Positions 17,693 through 26,300 of a stretch of DNA of 64,000 bases are shown piece by piece. The stretch comes from Oscillospiraceae bacterium (GTDB taxonomy: Bacteria > Bacillota > Clostridia > Oscillospirales > Ruminococcaceae), in NCBI GenBank assembly GCA_025757845.1, contig CP107211.1:868001-932000 (forward strand), written 5' to 3'. How positions within the stretch are numbered: the first letter of the stretch is position 1; every line of letters begins with the position of its first letter. Both the position numbers and the translations under genes were made by a program. The notes beneath the pieces were generated by a model. That model was not told the origin of the DNA. It saw only the letters and a list, made by a program, of their open reading frames with translations, and did not search any database.

Positions 17693-20083
17693 ATGGAACA
17701 ATTCGGAATGTCCCGGCAGCTGCGGCTGCCCGGGCAGCAAAAGGATCGGTTCTGGCGGGCGGTGGTGCTGTGTGCGCTCACCGCAGCCGTTTTTTTCCTG
17801 CCGTTCTACATCATGGACGGCGGATTTTTCCACTATGCAGGCGACTTCAACAGCCAGCAGATCAGCTTTTACCGGTACATGAACGGCTTTTTGAAGGGGG
17901 CAGGCTACCCGGACAGCACCTTTGCCGGGGCACCCCGCAATACCTTCTCCTGGGCAACGGACCTGGGCAGCGGTGCCATGAATGCCTACTCCTTCTACCT
18001 GTACGGCTCGCCCTTCTTCTGGTTCTCCATGCTGTTCCCGCAGCGGTGGCTGCCCTACCTGATGGTGCCGCTGCTGGTGCTCAAGTTCGGCGTGGCGGGC
18101 GGCGGTGCGTACCTGTACCTGAAGCGCTACGTCAAGAACTGGGATTACGCCGTGCTGGGTGCCTGCCTGTATGCACTGTCCGGCTTTGCGGTGTACAACG
18201 TGTTCTTCAACCACTTTGTGGATGTGGTGGCGCTGTTCCCGTACCTGCTGTGGGCGCTGGACGAGGCCATGTACAACAAGCGTCACGGGCTGTTTGCCTT
18301 CTGGGCGGCGGTGAACCTGCTCAACAACTACTTCTTTTTTGCCGGGCAGGTGGTGTTCCTGGCCATCTACTTTGTGTGCAAGCTCACCACCGGCGACTAC
18401 CGCCTGACCGTGAAGCGGTTTGTGCAGCTGGCGTTTGAAAGCCTGCTGGGTGTGGCCATGGGCTGCCTGCTGCTGATCCCGGCGGTGCTGAGCCTGCTGC
18501 AGAACCCGCGCACCATCGACCTTGCGTCCGGATGGGGCTTTCTGACCTACGGAAAGGTGCAGCAGTATCTGGCCATCCTGCTCAGCTGGGTGATGCCGCC
18601 GGATTCTCCCTACCTGACCTCCATCTGGTCGGAAGGCGTCATCAAGTGGACCAGCATGTCGGCCTATCTGCCCCTGTGCAGTCTGGCAGGTGCGCTGGCC
18701 TACTGGCGTGCCCGCCATGGCGACAGCAAAAAGCGCATTGTGGCGGTGTGCGCCGTGTGCGCGCTGGTGCCCATCCTGAACAGCGCATTCTACGCGCTCA
18801 ACTCCAGCTACTATGCCCGCTGGTACTATATGCCGGTGCTCATCCTCGCGGCGATGACCGTGAATGCGCTGGAAGATCACAACACCGATCTGGACACCCC
18901 GGCCCGGGGCCTTGGCTGGATCATGCTGGCTACGCTGGCCTTTGCACTGGTGCCCGTGCTGGACAACGACACCGGCACCTGGTCTCTGGGTGTGCTCAAG
19001 AACCCCGGCCAGTATTTCGTGGTGCTGGGCTTTGGCCTGGGCGGATTGCTGTTCTACCGTCTGATCTGCCAGAAATGGCGGGCAGATAGCCGCTTTGCCC
19101 AGCGCATGACGGCGGCGGTGGTGGCTTTTGCCTGCGTGTTCAGTATGGTGCACATCGGCATCGGCAAGTTCGGCCAATGGTACACCGACAGCGATCTTGT
19201 GGAGCAGGACAACAACGCCCTGCTGCTGAAGGAGGATCTGCCGGAAGGCGATTACCGCGTGGACACCTACAAGATCCACGACAACATCGGCATGTGGCTG
19301 GACAAGAGCTGCCTGCAATATTTCGGCAGCACGGCGGCCCCCAGCATCCTCAGCTTTTACCCGGCCCTGGGCGTCAAGCGGGATGTGCGCAGTGAACCGG
19401 AACTCTCCAATTATGCCCTGCGGGGCCTGCTGAGTGTGGAATACCTCATCACCACACCGGAACAGCAGGCGGACTTTGAGAGCCAGGCCGACGACGGCTG
19501 GGCCTATTATGACGAGTTGGACGGTTTTGTGCTGTACAAGAATAAAAATTACGTTCCCATGGGCTTTACCTACGATTACTATGTGACCGAGGAGACCTAC
19601 GGGCAGGTGAACAAGAACTCCCGTGCCAACCTGCTGATGCGGGCACTGGTGTTCAGCGATGAGGACGCTGCCGTTTACGGCAAATACCTCGCCGAGCTGC
19701 CCAACGAAAAGCAGAGCGAGCTGACCTACGACGCCTATGTGCAGGACTGTGCTAATCGCCGCGCCCAGGCGTGCAGCATGTTCCAGATGAACAATGCCGG
19801 CTTCCACGCGGAGATCACGCTGGAGAATGCAAACCTCGTGTTCTTCTCGGTGCCCTACGATGACGGCTTCACGGCCTATGTCAATGGGGAGCAGACCGAC
19901 ATTGTGCGGGTGGATGACGGTATGATGGCGGTGCTGTGCCCGGCGGGCACCAGCAGCATCGACTTTGTGTATCAGGCCGACGGCCTTGCCCTGAGCCGCA
20001 CGGGAACGCTGGCCGCCCTGCCGGTATGGCTGGTGTACACGGCATACTTTGTGTGGCGCAAGCGTAAAAAGAGCAAAGTGTGA
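17693..20083 (+). CDS. YfhO family membrane glycosyltransferase-like protein
   Basis: This 796-residue polytopic membrane protein is related to YfhO, which is linked to teichoic/lipoteichoic acid glycosylation in Firmicutes. A first transmembrane helix (VVLCALTAAVFFLPFYIM) is followed by an extracellular loop with GDFNSQQ, then many helices. A soluble C-terminal domain ends in one final helix and an RKRKKSK tail. The start MEQFGMSRQ at 17693 follows AAAGAGGG. Much longer upstream readings run antisense through the YfbR gene and are not real. A TATACT at 17641-17646 may be its -10. Confidence 0.85.
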   Translation: MEQFGMSRQLRLPGQQKDRFWRAVVLCALTAAVFFLPFYIMDGGFFHYAGDFNSQQISFYRYMNGFLKGAGYPDSTFAGAPRNTFSWATDLGSGAMNAYSFYLYGSPFFWFSMLFPQRWLPYLMVPLLVLKFGVAGGGAYLYLKRYVKNWDYAVLGACLYALSGFAVYNVFFNHFVDVVALFPYLLWALDEAMYNKRHGLFAFWAAVNLLNNYFFFAGQVVFLAIYFVCKLTTGDYRLTVKRFVQLAFESLLGVAMGCLLLIPAVLSLLQNPRTIDLASGWGFLTYGKVQQYLAILLSWVMPPDSPYLTSIWSEGVIKWTSMSAYLPLCSLAGALAYWRARHGDSKKRIVAVCAVCALVPILNSAFYALNSSYYARWYYMPVLILAAMTVNALEDHNTDLDTPARGLGWIMLATLAFALVPVLDNDTGTWSLGVLKNPGQYFVVLGFGLGGLLFYRLICQKWRADSRFAQRMTAAVVAFACVFSMVHIGIGKFGQWYTDSDLVEQDNNALLLKEDLPEGDYRVDTYKIHDNIGMWLDKSCLQYFGSTAAPSILSFYPALGVKRDVRSEPELSNYALRGLLSVEYLITTPEQQADFESQADDGWAYYDELDGFVLYKNKNYVPMGFTYDYYVTEETYGQVNKNSRANLLMRALVFSDEDAAVYGKYLAELPNEKQSELTYDAYVQDCANRRAQACSMFQMNNAGFHAEITLENANLVFFSVPYDDGFTAYVNGEQTDIVRVDDGMMAVLCPAGTSSIDFVYQADGLALSRTGTLAALPVWLVYTAYFVWRKRKKSKV

Positions 20084-20122
20084 CTTTGCCGGAAACCTGC
20101 AAAAAAATTTTTGCATTGCCTC

Positions 20123-20150
20123 TTGACTTTACGCAGATAAAGTGTATAAT
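20123..20150 (+). promoter_or_regulatory. Promoter of the tryptophan transporter T-box operon
   Basis: TTGACT, a 16-nt spacer and a perfect TATAAT precede the T-box leader. Confidence 0.75.
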
Positions 20151-20159
20151 GCAATCAAA

Positions 20160-20438
20160 CCGATGAGGCGGAAGAGAAACTGCACAGCGCATCTGCAGTG
20201 AGCCCGGACAGTGCAAACGGGCGAGAGCGGGGCAGAGTTTCGTGGGCCGCCGAGGGCCGGGCAAACGGGAAAGTTCCCCAGTAGCTTGGGACGGAAGCCT
20301 CCGTTACAGGGCAGGGGAGTGTTGGCTCTCCGTGAGAGGCTCTGCGTTGACAGCAGGGCAAGCAAGGTGGCACCGCAGAATCGTATTTTACCGATCCTGT
20401 CCTTGTGGATAACACACAGGGACAGGGTCGTTTTTCGT
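20160..20438 (+). promoter_or_regulatory. T-box riboswitch with Trp (TGG) specifier
   Basis: The T-box motif AAGGTGGCACCGCAG lies at 20364-20378. It is followed by the terminator hairpin GATCCTGTCC/GGGACAGGGTC plus Ts (20393-20435). At the base of stem I, GGCGG pairs with CCGCC (about 20246-20250), and AACT pairs with AGTT. This leaves a specifier loop with TGG at 20243-20245, so the leader should read uncharged tRNA-Trp. Confidence 0.88.
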
Positions 20439-20442
20439 TGGA

Positions 20443-20476
20443 AAGACCCGTCCCGCAAAGGGAGCGGGTCTTTTTT
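20443..20476 (+). terminator. Second terminator hairpin after the T-box
   Basis: GACCCG/CGGGTC with intervening CCC/GGG pairing and TTTTTT forms a second intrinsic terminator between the T-box terminator and the first gene. Confidence 0.65.
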
Positions 20477-20509
20477 ATGCCGCCCGCTCCGGGAAAGGAG
20501 TTAACCACT

Positions 20510-21610
20510 ATGAAAACCATGAACATGATCTCCCGCCGCAGCTTCCTGAAGGCCGCCATGGCCGCTTCCGCCGTTTCCGCACTGGCACTGACCGGCTGCG
20601 GCGGCGCAGCATCTTCCGCCTCCACCAGCACCGCCGCTTCCTCCGAGGCCGCTTCCAGCGCCGTGGCCGGTGAGACCTTTAAGGTGGGCATCGTCAACTA
20701 TGTGGATCATGCTTCCCTCAACCAGATCGTGGCATCCGTGGAGAGCCGTCTGGACGAGCTGGGCAAGGAAAAGGGCGTCACCTTTGACTACGCTGATTAC
20801 TACGCCAACGCACAGGCCGACCAGAGCAACCTGAACCAGATCGGCGCCGACCTGGTGGCCGATGGCGTGGACGTGATCGTGGCTGTGGCCACCCCCACCG
20901 CCGCCACCATGCTGGCCGCTGTGGAAGATACCGAGATCCCGGTGGTGTACTCCGCCGTCACCGACCCCGCTGCTGCAGGCTTTGACGGCGGTGAGGACAT
21001 GACCGGCACCTCCGACGCCCTGAACACCGCCGCCATCATGAACCTGATCCTTGCCGCAGACCCGGAGATCAACACCATCGGCCTGCTGTATGACCTGAGC
21101 CAGGATTCCTCCACGCAGGCCATCGCCGATGCCAAGGCTTTCTGCGACGAAAAGGGCATCCAGTACATTGAAAAGAACGGCACCACCACCGCTGAGGTGC
21201 AGATGGCTGCCGAAGCCCTGGTGGCTGCCGGGGTCAAGGCCGTGTTCACCCCCACCGACAACACCATCATGACTGCTGAGCTGTCCATCTACGAGACCTT
21301 CACCGAGGCCGGCGTGATGCACTTCACCGGTGCCGACAGCTTTGCCCTGAACGGTGCCTTTGTGGGTTACGGCGTGGATTACGTCCAGCTGGGCGAGGCC
21401 ACCGCCGACATGGTGGCCGAGATCCTGTGCGATGGCAAGAGTGCCGCCGAGATGCCCTACCAGACCTTTGACAACGGCATTGTGACCATCAACACCGAGA
21501 CCGCCGCCGCTCTGGGCTTTGAGGGTGACAAGCTGGACGGCCTGAAGGAAGCCTTCAAACCCTACTGCACCGAGATCGTGGAAGTGACCACGGCGGAAAA
21601 CTTCTCCTAA
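20510..21610 (+). CDS. trpX: ABC transporter substrate-binding lipoprotein (TrpX-like)
   Basis: This 366-residue protein belongs to the TrpX/COG2984 substrate-binding family. The export signal combines a twin-arginine-like SRRSFLKA with a hydrophobic core and the lipobox LTGC, followed by a Ser/Ala-rich linker. The mature part contains two Rossmann-like lobes (FKVGIVNYVDHASLNQIV and GADLVADGVDVIVAVATPTA). Tryptophan as ligand is inferred from the TGG T-box and the operon. GAAAGGAG precedes the ATG. Confidence 0.88.
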   Translation: MKTMNMISRRSFLKAAMAASAVSALALTGCGGAASSASTSTAASSEAASSAVAGETFKVGIVNYVDHASLNQIVASVESRLDELGKEKGVTFDYADYYANAQADQSNLNQIGADLVADGVDVIVAVATPTAATMLAAVEDTEIPVVYSAVTDPAAAGFDGGEDMTGTSDALNTAAIMNLILAADPEINTIGLLYDLSQDSSTQAIADAKAFCDEKGIQYIEKNGTTTAEVQMAAEALVAAGVKAVFTPTDNTIMTAELSIYETFTEAGVMHFTGADSFALNGAFVGYGVDYVQLGEATADMVAEILCDGKSAAEMPYQTFDNGIVTINTETAAALGFEGDKLDGLKEAFKPYCTEIVEVTTAENFS

Positions 21611-21633
21611 AGATGCCTTGAACTGAAAAGCAA

Positions 21634-21776
21634 CCTCGCCCTCTCAGCCATTGCTTCGCAATGTCAGCTCTCCCAAAGGGAGAGCCTTTGGCAGAACCGG
21701 GAACATGACCGCAATGCCAAGGCCTCTCACGCTGGGAGAGGTGGCACGGCGTGAGCCGTGACGGAGAGGGCGAGGC
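21634..21776 (-). repeat. MITE-like palindromic repeat, family 1
   Basis: The element is bounded by perfect 12-bp terminal inverted repeats, CCTCGCCCTCTC and GAGAGGGCGAGG. It contains internal hairpins such as TTGCTTCGCAA and CTCTCCC-AAA-GGGAGAG. It fills the gap between trpX and trpY and resembles copies at 53952 and 55450. Confidence 0.82.
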
Positions 21777-21813
21777 CGTGTAAAAATAACCGTATTTTAA
21801 AGGAGTACACACC

Positions 21814-22758
21814 ATGCTGGCGAGTATCTTTTCGCTCAACGTCATCCAGACCGCGCTGGAGCTTGGCTGTATCTACGCTCTGGTGGCGCTGGCACTGTTT
21901 CTGAGCTATTCCATCCTGAACATCGCAGACCTGTCCACCGACGGCTGCTTTACCCTGGGCTGTGCGGTGGCCTGTCAGGTAGCACTGACCGGCCACCCCA
22001 TTCTGGCCCTTGCGGCGGCCATGGCGGCGGGCGTGTGCTCCGGCTTTGTCACTGCGTTTTTGCAGACCCGCCTTGGTGTGGAAAGCATCATGGCCGGTAT
22101 CATCGTCAACACCGGCCTGTACACCATCAATCTGGCGGCCATGGGCTTTTCCTCCACCATGTCGCTGGTCAAGACCGAGACCATCTTCTCGCTGGCCAAA
22201 AAGTCGCTGGGCTTTCTGGGCAGCTGGTACAAGCTGGTGCTGGTGGGGGTGATCATCGCCCTGGCCTGCGCCGCCATGCTGGGCTTTCTGGGCACCCGGC
22301 TGGGCCTGTCCATCCGGGCCACCGGTGACAACACCGCCATGGTGCGGGCCTCCAGCATCAACCCGGCCTTTACCATTACCGTGGGCCTGTGCGTGTCCGG
22401 TGCGCTGTGTGCGCTGTCCGGCGGTCTGCTGGCCCAGTACCAGAAGAGCTGTGACATCAACGTGGGCACCGGCATGGTCACCATTGCGTTGGCCTCCCTG
22501 ATCATCGGCGAGACCCTTGTGGGCAAGCGCACCATGCTGCGCCGCATTCTGGGCGTGGTGTTCGGCAGCTGCCTGTACCGTTTTATCGTGGCTGTGGCTC
22601 TGCGCTTCAATGTGCCGGCCGCTGCCATGAAACTGGTGTCGGCCATCATTGTGGCCGTGGCCATTTCGATGCCAGCCATCCGGGAGCATTTTGCCTTTGA
22701 AAAGCGCAAACATGCCGCCCGTGCCCGCCGCGCCGCGGCCGTGAAGGAGGGAAAGTAA
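21814..22758 (+). CDS. trpY: ABC transporter permease (TrpY-like)
   Basis: This 314-residue permease (COG4120) has about eight to nine hydrophobic segments and is related to branched-chain amino acid permeases. The cytoplasmic coupling region RLGLSIRATGDNTAMVRASSI resembles the LivH/RbsC EAA-like loop. AAAGGAG precedes ATG 21814. It is separated from trpX by the palindromic repeat and followed by trpZ one base later. Confidence 0.87.
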   Translation: MLASIFSLNVIQTALELGCIYALVALALFLSYSILNIADLSTDGCFTLGCAVACQVALTGHPILALAAAMAAGVCSGFVTAFLQTRLGVESIMAGIIVNTGLYTINLAAMGFSSTMSLVKTETIFSLAKKSLGFLGSWYKLVLVGVIIALACAAMLGFLGTRLGLSIRATGDNTAMVRASSINPAFTITVGLCVSGALCALSGGLLAQYQKSCDINVGTGMVTIALASLIIGETLVGKRTMLRRILGVVFGSCLYRFIVAVALRFNVPAAAMKLVSAIIVAVAISMPAIREHFAFEKRKHAARARRAAAVKEGK

Positions 22759-22759
22759 G

Positions 22760-23584
22760 ATGGAAATGCTGCAGCTGAACGACCTGCATAAGACCTTCAA
22801 CCCCGGTACCGTGAACGAAAAGGTGGCTCTGAACGGAGTGAGCCTGCACATGGAAGCCGGGGACTTTGCCACCATCGTGGGTTCCAACGGCGCGGGCAAG
22901 TCCACCCTGTTCAATGCCATCACCGGCGGATTCATCGCCGACGAGGGCAGCATCGTGCTGGGCGGGCAGGACATCACCTTTGAGCCGGAGCACCAGCGCA
23001 GCAAGGTCATCGGCCACCTGTTCCAGGATCCCCTCAAAGGCACAGCCCCCAATATGACCATTGAGGAAAACCTTGCGCTGGCCTACCTGCGTGCCGGGAC
23101 CGCGCCCCACGCCATCTTCTCTCGCATCTCCCGCAAGGATAAAGAACTGTTCCGCGAGAAGCTCTCTCTGCTGGACATGGGCCTGGAGGACCGCATGAAA
23201 CAGCCGGTGGGCCTGCTGTCCGGCGGCCAGCGGCAGGCGCTGACGTTGCTCATGGCCACGCTGGTCACCCCCAAATTGCTGCTGCTGGACGAGCACACCG
23301 CCGCTCTGGACCCCGCCACGGCGGAAAAGGTGCTGGAGCTGACCCGGAACATCGTGGCCGAAAAGAAGATCACCTGCCTGATGGTCACTCACAACATGCA
23401 TCAGGCGCTGGAACTGGGCAACCGCACCCTGATGATGGATGCGGGCCGCATCGTGTTCGACGTGCAGGGCGAAGAGCGCAGCCGGATGACCGTGGACGAC
23501 CTGCTGGAAAAGTTCCGCGAGAATGCCGGCAAGACGCTGGACAACGACCGCATCCTGCTGAGCAAGGTGGAAGCAGACAACTGA
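22760..23584 (+). CDS. trpZ: ABC transporter ATP-binding protein (TrpZ-like)
   Basis: This 274-residue ATPase (COG1101) has Walker A GSNGAGKST, signature LSGGQRQ and Walker B LLLLDEHTAAL, with the switch His in THNMHQA. It energises the TrpXY importer. A terminator follows directly. Confidence 0.9.
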   Translation: MEMLQLNDLHKTFNPGTVNEKVALNGVSLHMEAGDFATIVGSNGAGKSTLFNAITGGFIADEGSIVLGGQDITFEPEHQRSKVIGHLFQDPLKGTAPNMTIEENLALAYLRAGTAPHAIFSRISRKDKELFREKLSLLDMGLEDRMKQPVGLLSGGQRQALTLLMATLVTPKLLLLDEHTAALDPATAEKVLELTRNIVAEKKITCLMVTHNMHQALELGNRTLMMDAGRIVFDVQGEERSRMTVDDLLEKFRENAGKTLDNDRILLSKVEADN

Positions 23585-23600
23585 AAAGAAACTCAAAATG

Positions 23601-23640
23601 CCTTGTCTGGACCCGAAACCGTGTCAGACAAGGTGCTTTT
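23601..23640 (+). terminator. Terminator of the trpXYZ operon
   Basis: The hairpin CCTTGTCTG/CAGACAAGG is followed by TGCTTTT. Confidence 0.65.
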
Positions 23641-23662
23641 GATACAACAAGGAAAAAACGAG

Positions 23663-24124
23663 ATGAAAATAACGATCCGTACCCCACAAATGCAGGATTA
23701 TGACCGATTTTCTGCTATTATGGATCAGGTGCAGCAGATGCATGTCGAGTGGCGGCCGGATGTCTACAAACCGGCTAGTCCGTTGGTTACAAAAGGGTTG
23801 TTTGCTGAGCTCCTGAAAGGGGACAGCTGGTATATTGCCGAGACGGACGGCATCGTTGTTGGTGTTCTGGAAGTCTTCAAGCGCCATGTGGAAGGCCCGG
23901 CGCAGGTAACAAAGGATGTTTTGTTCGTTAGTACCATGGCGGTGGAGGAAGCGTACAGGGGCAAAGGCATCGGCCACCAGTTCTTTGAAAAAGTGAAGCA
24001 GCTCAAGGCGAAAAAGGGATGTGACACCATCGAGCTGCAGGTGAACGCCAGAAATAAAAAGGCGTATGAGATGTACCGGAACTACGGCTTTACGGAAAAG
24101 TCCATCAATATGGAACTGAAATAA
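23663..24124 (+). CDS. GNAT family N-acetyltransferase
   Basis: This 153-residue protein has the GNAT acetyl-CoA motif VEEAYRGKGIGHQFFEKV and the C-terminal LQVNARNKKAYEMYRNYGF segment. Such enzymes acetylate amines or protein N-termini; the acceptor is unknown. The gene is lower in GC than its neighbours, and its short ribosome site (AAGGA) and own terminator suggest an independent, possibly acquired, unit. Confidence 0.85.
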   Translation: MKITIRTPQMQDYDRFSAIMDQVQQMHVEWRPDVYKPASPLVTKGLFAELLKGDSWYIAETDGIVVGVLEVFKRHVEGPAQVTKDVLFVSTMAVEEAYRGKGIGHQFFEKVKQLKAKKGCDTIELQVNARNKKAYEMYRNYGFTEKSINMELK

Positions 24125-24129
24125 GCAAC

Positions 24130-24179
24130 AAAAAGAGCAGAGCGTTCCAGCCAGCTGGCTGGAACGCTCTGCTCTTTTT
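24130..24179. terminator. Strong bidirectional terminator
   Basis: A near-perfect hairpin, AAAAAGAGCAGAGCGTTCCA with its complement, separates the convergent GNAT gene and the small ORF on the minus strand. Confidence 0.87.
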
Positions 24180-24205
24180 AATGCAATATACTGAAAACTC
24201 AGAGC

Positions 24206-24439
24206 TTACTGAACGTACTCGACGGTGTACTCGAAGCCGTACTCTTCCTGCAGCTTCTTGACCTCGGGCTCGCAGTCCTCGATGAAGGTGGGGGCATAGA
24301 CGGAAGCGCCGTTGTGGGCCTTCTTGTAGTCCTCCACGATCTGCTGCAGCTTTGCCCAGCCCTCGTTGGCCTTGGCGTTGTCGATGCTGTCGGGGAAGTT
24401 GATGATGAACTCGCGGTGTTTGGGAATGCGTGCTTTCAT
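24206..24439 (-). CDS. Small protein of unknown function, 77 aa
   Basis: I do not recognise a family. The protein starts MKARIPKHREFIINFPDSID and ends EEYGFEYTVEYVQ; it is charged and predicted helical with no membrane segment. A good ribosome site (ATAAGGAG) precedes the ATG and the codon use is native, so it is probably real. It lies 86 nt downstream of tatD on the same strand, after a small hairpin (ACAGGG/CCCTGT). Confidence 0.7.
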   Translation of the reverse strand: MKARIPKHREFIINFPDSIDNAKANEGWAKLQQIVEDYKKAHNGASVYAPTFIEDCEPEVKKLQEEYGFEYTVEYVQ

Positions 24440-24525
24440 GATAGAAATCTCCTTATAACAGTATGGATTCTAAAGCTTGATTTATCCAGAAACAGGGCAC
24501 AGACCCTGTATCTTGCGGGGAAATA

Positions 24526-25341
24526 TTACAGGCCGTACACCTGGCGGGCGTTCTCGGCCGTGGTGCGGAACACCTCTTCCGCAGAAATGCCATTCAGCTG
24601 GGCGATGTACTCACCCACATAGCGGATGAGGCTGCTGTCGCAGCGGGTGCCGCGCACCGGCTCCGGGGCCATATAGGGGCAGTCCGTCTCCAGCACGATG
24701 GCTTCCAGCGGCAGGGCGGCAATGGCTTTTGCCGCTCGCTTGGCTCCCTGGAAGGTGCAGGCACCGCCAAAGCCAATGTACAGACCCTGCTGTGCCAGCC
24801 ACACGGCGTCATCCGCACTGCCGGAATAGCAGTGCACGATGCCCTTGGGCCGGTATTTTTTCAGCAGGGCATAGACATCCGCGTGGGCCTGCCGGTCGTG
24901 CACGATAATGGGCTTGTCCAGTTCCAGCGCCAGACGGATCTCGGCTTCAAACAGGGCCAGCTGGGCGTCCTTGGGCACGGGCCAATGGTAGTCCAGCCCG
25001 CATTCGCCCACGGCCACCACCTTGGGGTCCTCATAGCAGGGGGCAAGGGCGTGCATCTCGGCCGCCCAGTCGCCGCCGTATACCGACACCGTGGGGGCGG
25101 GGCCATCTTCGCCGCAGTCGGCGGCAGGCAGCAGGCTTTCCGGGTGGATGCCAATGGCCGCCACCACCCAGGGGTAGCGGTGGGCCAGCTCCAGCACCCG
25201 GGGTGCGTCCCCGGAGTGGGTGGCCTGCTCGCACACGCCCACCACGCCCTTTGCGGGCAGACTGTCCAGCAGGGCAAAGCGGTCGGCGTCAAAGGCGCGG
25301 GCGCTGTAATGAGCATGGGTGTCAAAAATCGGGCCGGTCAT
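24526..25341 (-). CDS. tatD: TatD family metal-dependent hydrolase
   Basis: This 271-residue TIM-barrel hydrolase has the family markers DTHAHY (metal His pair), GECGLDYHW, IVHDRQ and ETDCPYMAPEP. TatD proteins are 3'-5' exonucleases or related hydrolases. In Firmicutes the gene commonly follows metG; here an EamA gene sits between them. It overlaps that gene by 4 nt (ATGA). Confidence 0.92.
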   Translation of the reverse strand: MTGPIFDTHAHYSARAFDADRFALLDSLPAKGVVGVCEQATHSGDAPRVLELAHRYPWVVAAIGIHPESLLPAADCGEDGPAPTVSVYGGDWAAEMHALAPCYEDPKVVAVGECGLDYHWPVPKDAQLALFEAEIRLALELDKPIIVHDRQAHADVYALLKKYRPKGIVHCYSGSADDAVWLAQQGLYIGFGGACTFQGAKRAAKAIAALPLEAIVLETDCPYMAPEPVRGTRCDSSLIRYVGEYIAQLNGISAEEVFRTTAENARQVYGL

Positions 25342-26297
25342 ACCTTCTCCTTTTGGGCGGGTGCCTTATTCACCAGCCAGATGCCCACACACACGAACAC
25401 CAGAGCTGCCAGATACTGCCAGCGGAACAGGGGCTCGCCGTTGAGCACAGCACTCAGCAGCACGTTGACTACAGGGTTCACGAATCCGAAGATGGCAATG
25501 CGGCTGACGGGGTTGTTCTTCATCAACAGGGCCCACAGCACATAGCCGGCTCCGCAGATGAAGGCCAGATACAGCAGCACCAGGATGCCCAGCGGGTTCA
25601 CACTGCCCAGATGTCCGCCCAGCGCAGTGCCCAGCACAAACAGGGCTGCGCCGCCCACAAACAGGTTGATAAAGCAGACCGCAAAGCTGTCGGCCTTTTT
25701 GGTCACGGCCTTGTTCCACGGGCCGGACAGGGTAAAGATGACCGTGGCCAGCAGCATGCAGAAGATGCCCCAGCTGCTGCCGCTGCCGTGGTTGCCCAGG
25801 GTGCCGATGAGCACTCCGGCAAAACCCAGCACACAGCCCAGCAGCTTGGCGGGGGTCATGCGGTCGGCATTGCCGTAGAGGAAGTGGGCAAAGATGACGC
25901 CCAGAAAGCTCTGGGTGCTGTTCAGGATGCCGCCGAAGGCACCCGTCAGCATGGCAACGGCGATGTAGTAGAACGCGTACTGGGTCGTGGTCTGCCACAG
26001 GCCCAGGGCGCAGCACTCTGCTGCCACCTTTCCCCGGGGGAACCGGGGCACCCGGTTCTGCAGCAGGACACTGCCCAGCAGCACCAAAAAGCTGCCCAGC
26101 ATGAACCGCACCCCTGCAAAGCAGAAGATGGAGGCGGTGTTGCCGGAATCAATGGAAAACAGGCGGTAGCCCAGCTTGATAAAGGGAAATGCCGAACCCC
26201 ACAGCACGTTGCAGAAAATGGCCAGCAGCACCGCACACACTGGGGTGCTGAAGATCTGGTCCAGCTTTTCCGCACGGGAAAGCGTCGTTTTCTCCAT
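25338..26297 (-). CDS. EamA/DMT family transporter
   Basis: This 319-residue protein has about ten hydrophobic helices forming two EamA repeats, with the typical NVLWGSAFPFIKLGY start and the second repeat at WGIFCMLLATVIFTLSGPWNK. Members export metabolites or amino acids; the substrate here is unknown. It lies 3 nt after metG and overlaps tatD, so it is co-transcribed under the Met T-box. Confidence 0.87.
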   Translation of the reverse strand: MEKTTLSRAEKLDQIFSTPVCAVLLAIFCNVLWGSAFPFIKLGYRLFSIDSGNTASIFCFAGVRFMLGSFLVLLGSVLLQNRVPRFPRGKVAAECCALGLWQTTTQYAFYYIAVAMLTGAFGGILNSTQSFLGVIFAHFLYGNADRMTPAKLLGCVLGFAGVLIGTLGNHGSGSSWGIFCMLLATVIFTLSGPWNKAVTKKADSFAVCFINLFVGGAALFVLGTALGGHLGSVNPLGILVLLYLAFICGAGYVLWALLMKNNPVSRIAIFGFVNPVVNVLLSAVLNGEPLFRWQYLAALVFVCVGIWLVNKAPAQKEKV

Positions 26298-26300
26298 GGC

